Part shown: positions 58,171-64,000 of the stretch, one piece after another
How positions within the stretch are numbered: position 1 is the stretch's first letter
How the letters are laid out: every line of letters begins with the position of its first letter
Notes under the pieces: model-generated
Databases searched by the model: none
What the model saw: the letters and a program-made list of their open reading frames with translations, nothing else
Told to the model about the DNA's origin: nothing
NCBI GenBank assembly: GCA_012845835.1
Contig: JABAKD010000013.1
Span: forward strand, 8,161,128-8,225,127
Source of the DNA: Undaria pinnatifida
Lineage: Eukaryota > Sar > Phaeophyceae > Laminariales > Alariaceae
Direction: 5' to 3'
Length of the DNA: 64,000 bases
Position numbers and translations under genes: made by a program

Positions 58171-59180
58171 GCCCAGCAGCACAAACAGCAGCGGGCAACA
58201 TCATCTGCTACATACAGCAGTACAGCAGTACTTACAGCAGCAAGCCGATGCATTGGTTCGTACTCGACCCTCACTACTTCGCTATAGGCAAAGTAAATTC
58301 GTCTCCTCGACGGGACGATTTTGAATCGGACGACGATCAAAACAAACCAGCGTGATTTTTCCAGACTTTGAAAGCAAACAGCAGCGGATAAATATAGGCG
58401 CTGATGCTCCATGAGAGGGTTTCTCTGTCTCAGCGACAATAGAAGCCCTACAGTTCCTCATAAAGTGCACTTTCTGCGACGAGATGGTGGTGAAGGGGGA
58501 TGAAATGCCCATCCTGGCGTGGATCACTCGTCGTGGGGTTCAAAATCTGGCTCAACAAGACAAGACGAGCACTATTCTGAAACGGCTGAGACCCATATGA
58601 AACAAAGAAAAAAACATCAAAACCACGATGATAAAAGACCGAGCACGGGACAATTGATGCATCTGGCTGCATGTTTTCTTTTTTGCGGGTTGAAAACCCC
58701 TGGAAAATTTACCTTTTGCCCATTTATTTTTTACTACGCAAATTTTACTGCATAGGAACAAAAACGCCCTCATGGTACTCCGAGTCTCGTGCTGGACACG
58801 TGCTGATGGGATTACCACTTCATGGTTCCCCACCACGACGGGGAGAGAGCGAACCGTCCTCGGGAGGGCGCCTCCCCACCCCCGCTTCTCGAGCTGCGGA
58901 CAAGAACATAGTTGTCACTACCACCAGGTACATCATTTTTGCCCAGACAGTCAGATGTTGCATACTTGGATTTCGTTCTTGCGCCACTCCCCTAGGGACT
59001 TCCCGGAGGGGAGCTTTGTACCCGGTATAAGTATCTGATTTTCCACCTTGCCATGGAGACACGGAGCGTTTTGCGTCGGCTATGAAATATTCGTGTATCA
59101 CCGAAAGGGCTCCATACGAAAACGTAAAACATGGTACAGGACCTATTTATCCTGTCCTTAACTTGTAAATCATGACTCAC

Positions 59181-64000
<4,820 letters not shown>

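Overview
The window looks like nuclear DNA of a photosynthetic stramenopile, most likely a brown alga. Reasons: a nuclear phytoene desaturase gene, small exons (39-441 bp) separated by introns of several hundred to several thousand bases with GT-AG borders, conserved eukaryotic spliceosome-, ER- and mitochondrion-related genes, and very abundant dispersed and tandem repeats. Most long open frames are chance or repeat-driven. I found genes by joining short exons whose splice phases agree and whose conceptual proteins match known domains. The species call is inference.

Layout. 1-2.3 kb: two weak exon sets for unidentified small proteins. 2.3-17.3 kb: no gene; minisatellites, SINE-like tRNA-related repeats, duplicated blocks and a tandem array with a unit of about 1.235 kb, one unit of which is split by a 1,670-bp non-autonomous hAT transposon with an 8-bp target duplication. 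17.6-20.25 kb (+): a complete three-exon LENG1/CIR_N-type splicing-associated gene. 21.8-33.7 kb (-): a ten-exon gene whose exons agree in phase and predict a 612-residue secretory protein with signal peptide, PDZ domain, PA domain and a DnaJ substrate-binding/zinc-finger region but no J domain. 34.5-43.8 kb (+): a fourteen-exon gene for a 650-residue EGF-like plus protein-disulfide-isomerase-like protein. 45.8-49.6 kb (+): probable mitochondrial ribosomal protein bL32. 49.6-59.2 kb: gene-poor, with duplicated blocks and a 1.0-kb TA-flanked element with perfect inverted ends. 59.2-62.95 kb (-): phytoene desaturase, 5' end outside the window.

The most interesting part is the pair at 33.7/34.5 kb. 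A J-less DnaJ-like chaperone with PDZ and PA modules and an EGF-PDI lie head to head, 845 bp apart. Both begin with predicted signal peptides, so both should work on folding clients in the ER or secretory pathway and could be co-expressed from one divergent promoter that holds two oppositely oriented CCAAT boxes. PDS (plastid carotenoid synthesis), bL32m (mitochondrial translation) and LENG1 (nuclear RNA processing) are unrelated housekeeping neighbours.

All exon borders were read by eye from splice consensus, phase and domain continuity. Transcript data would settle them.
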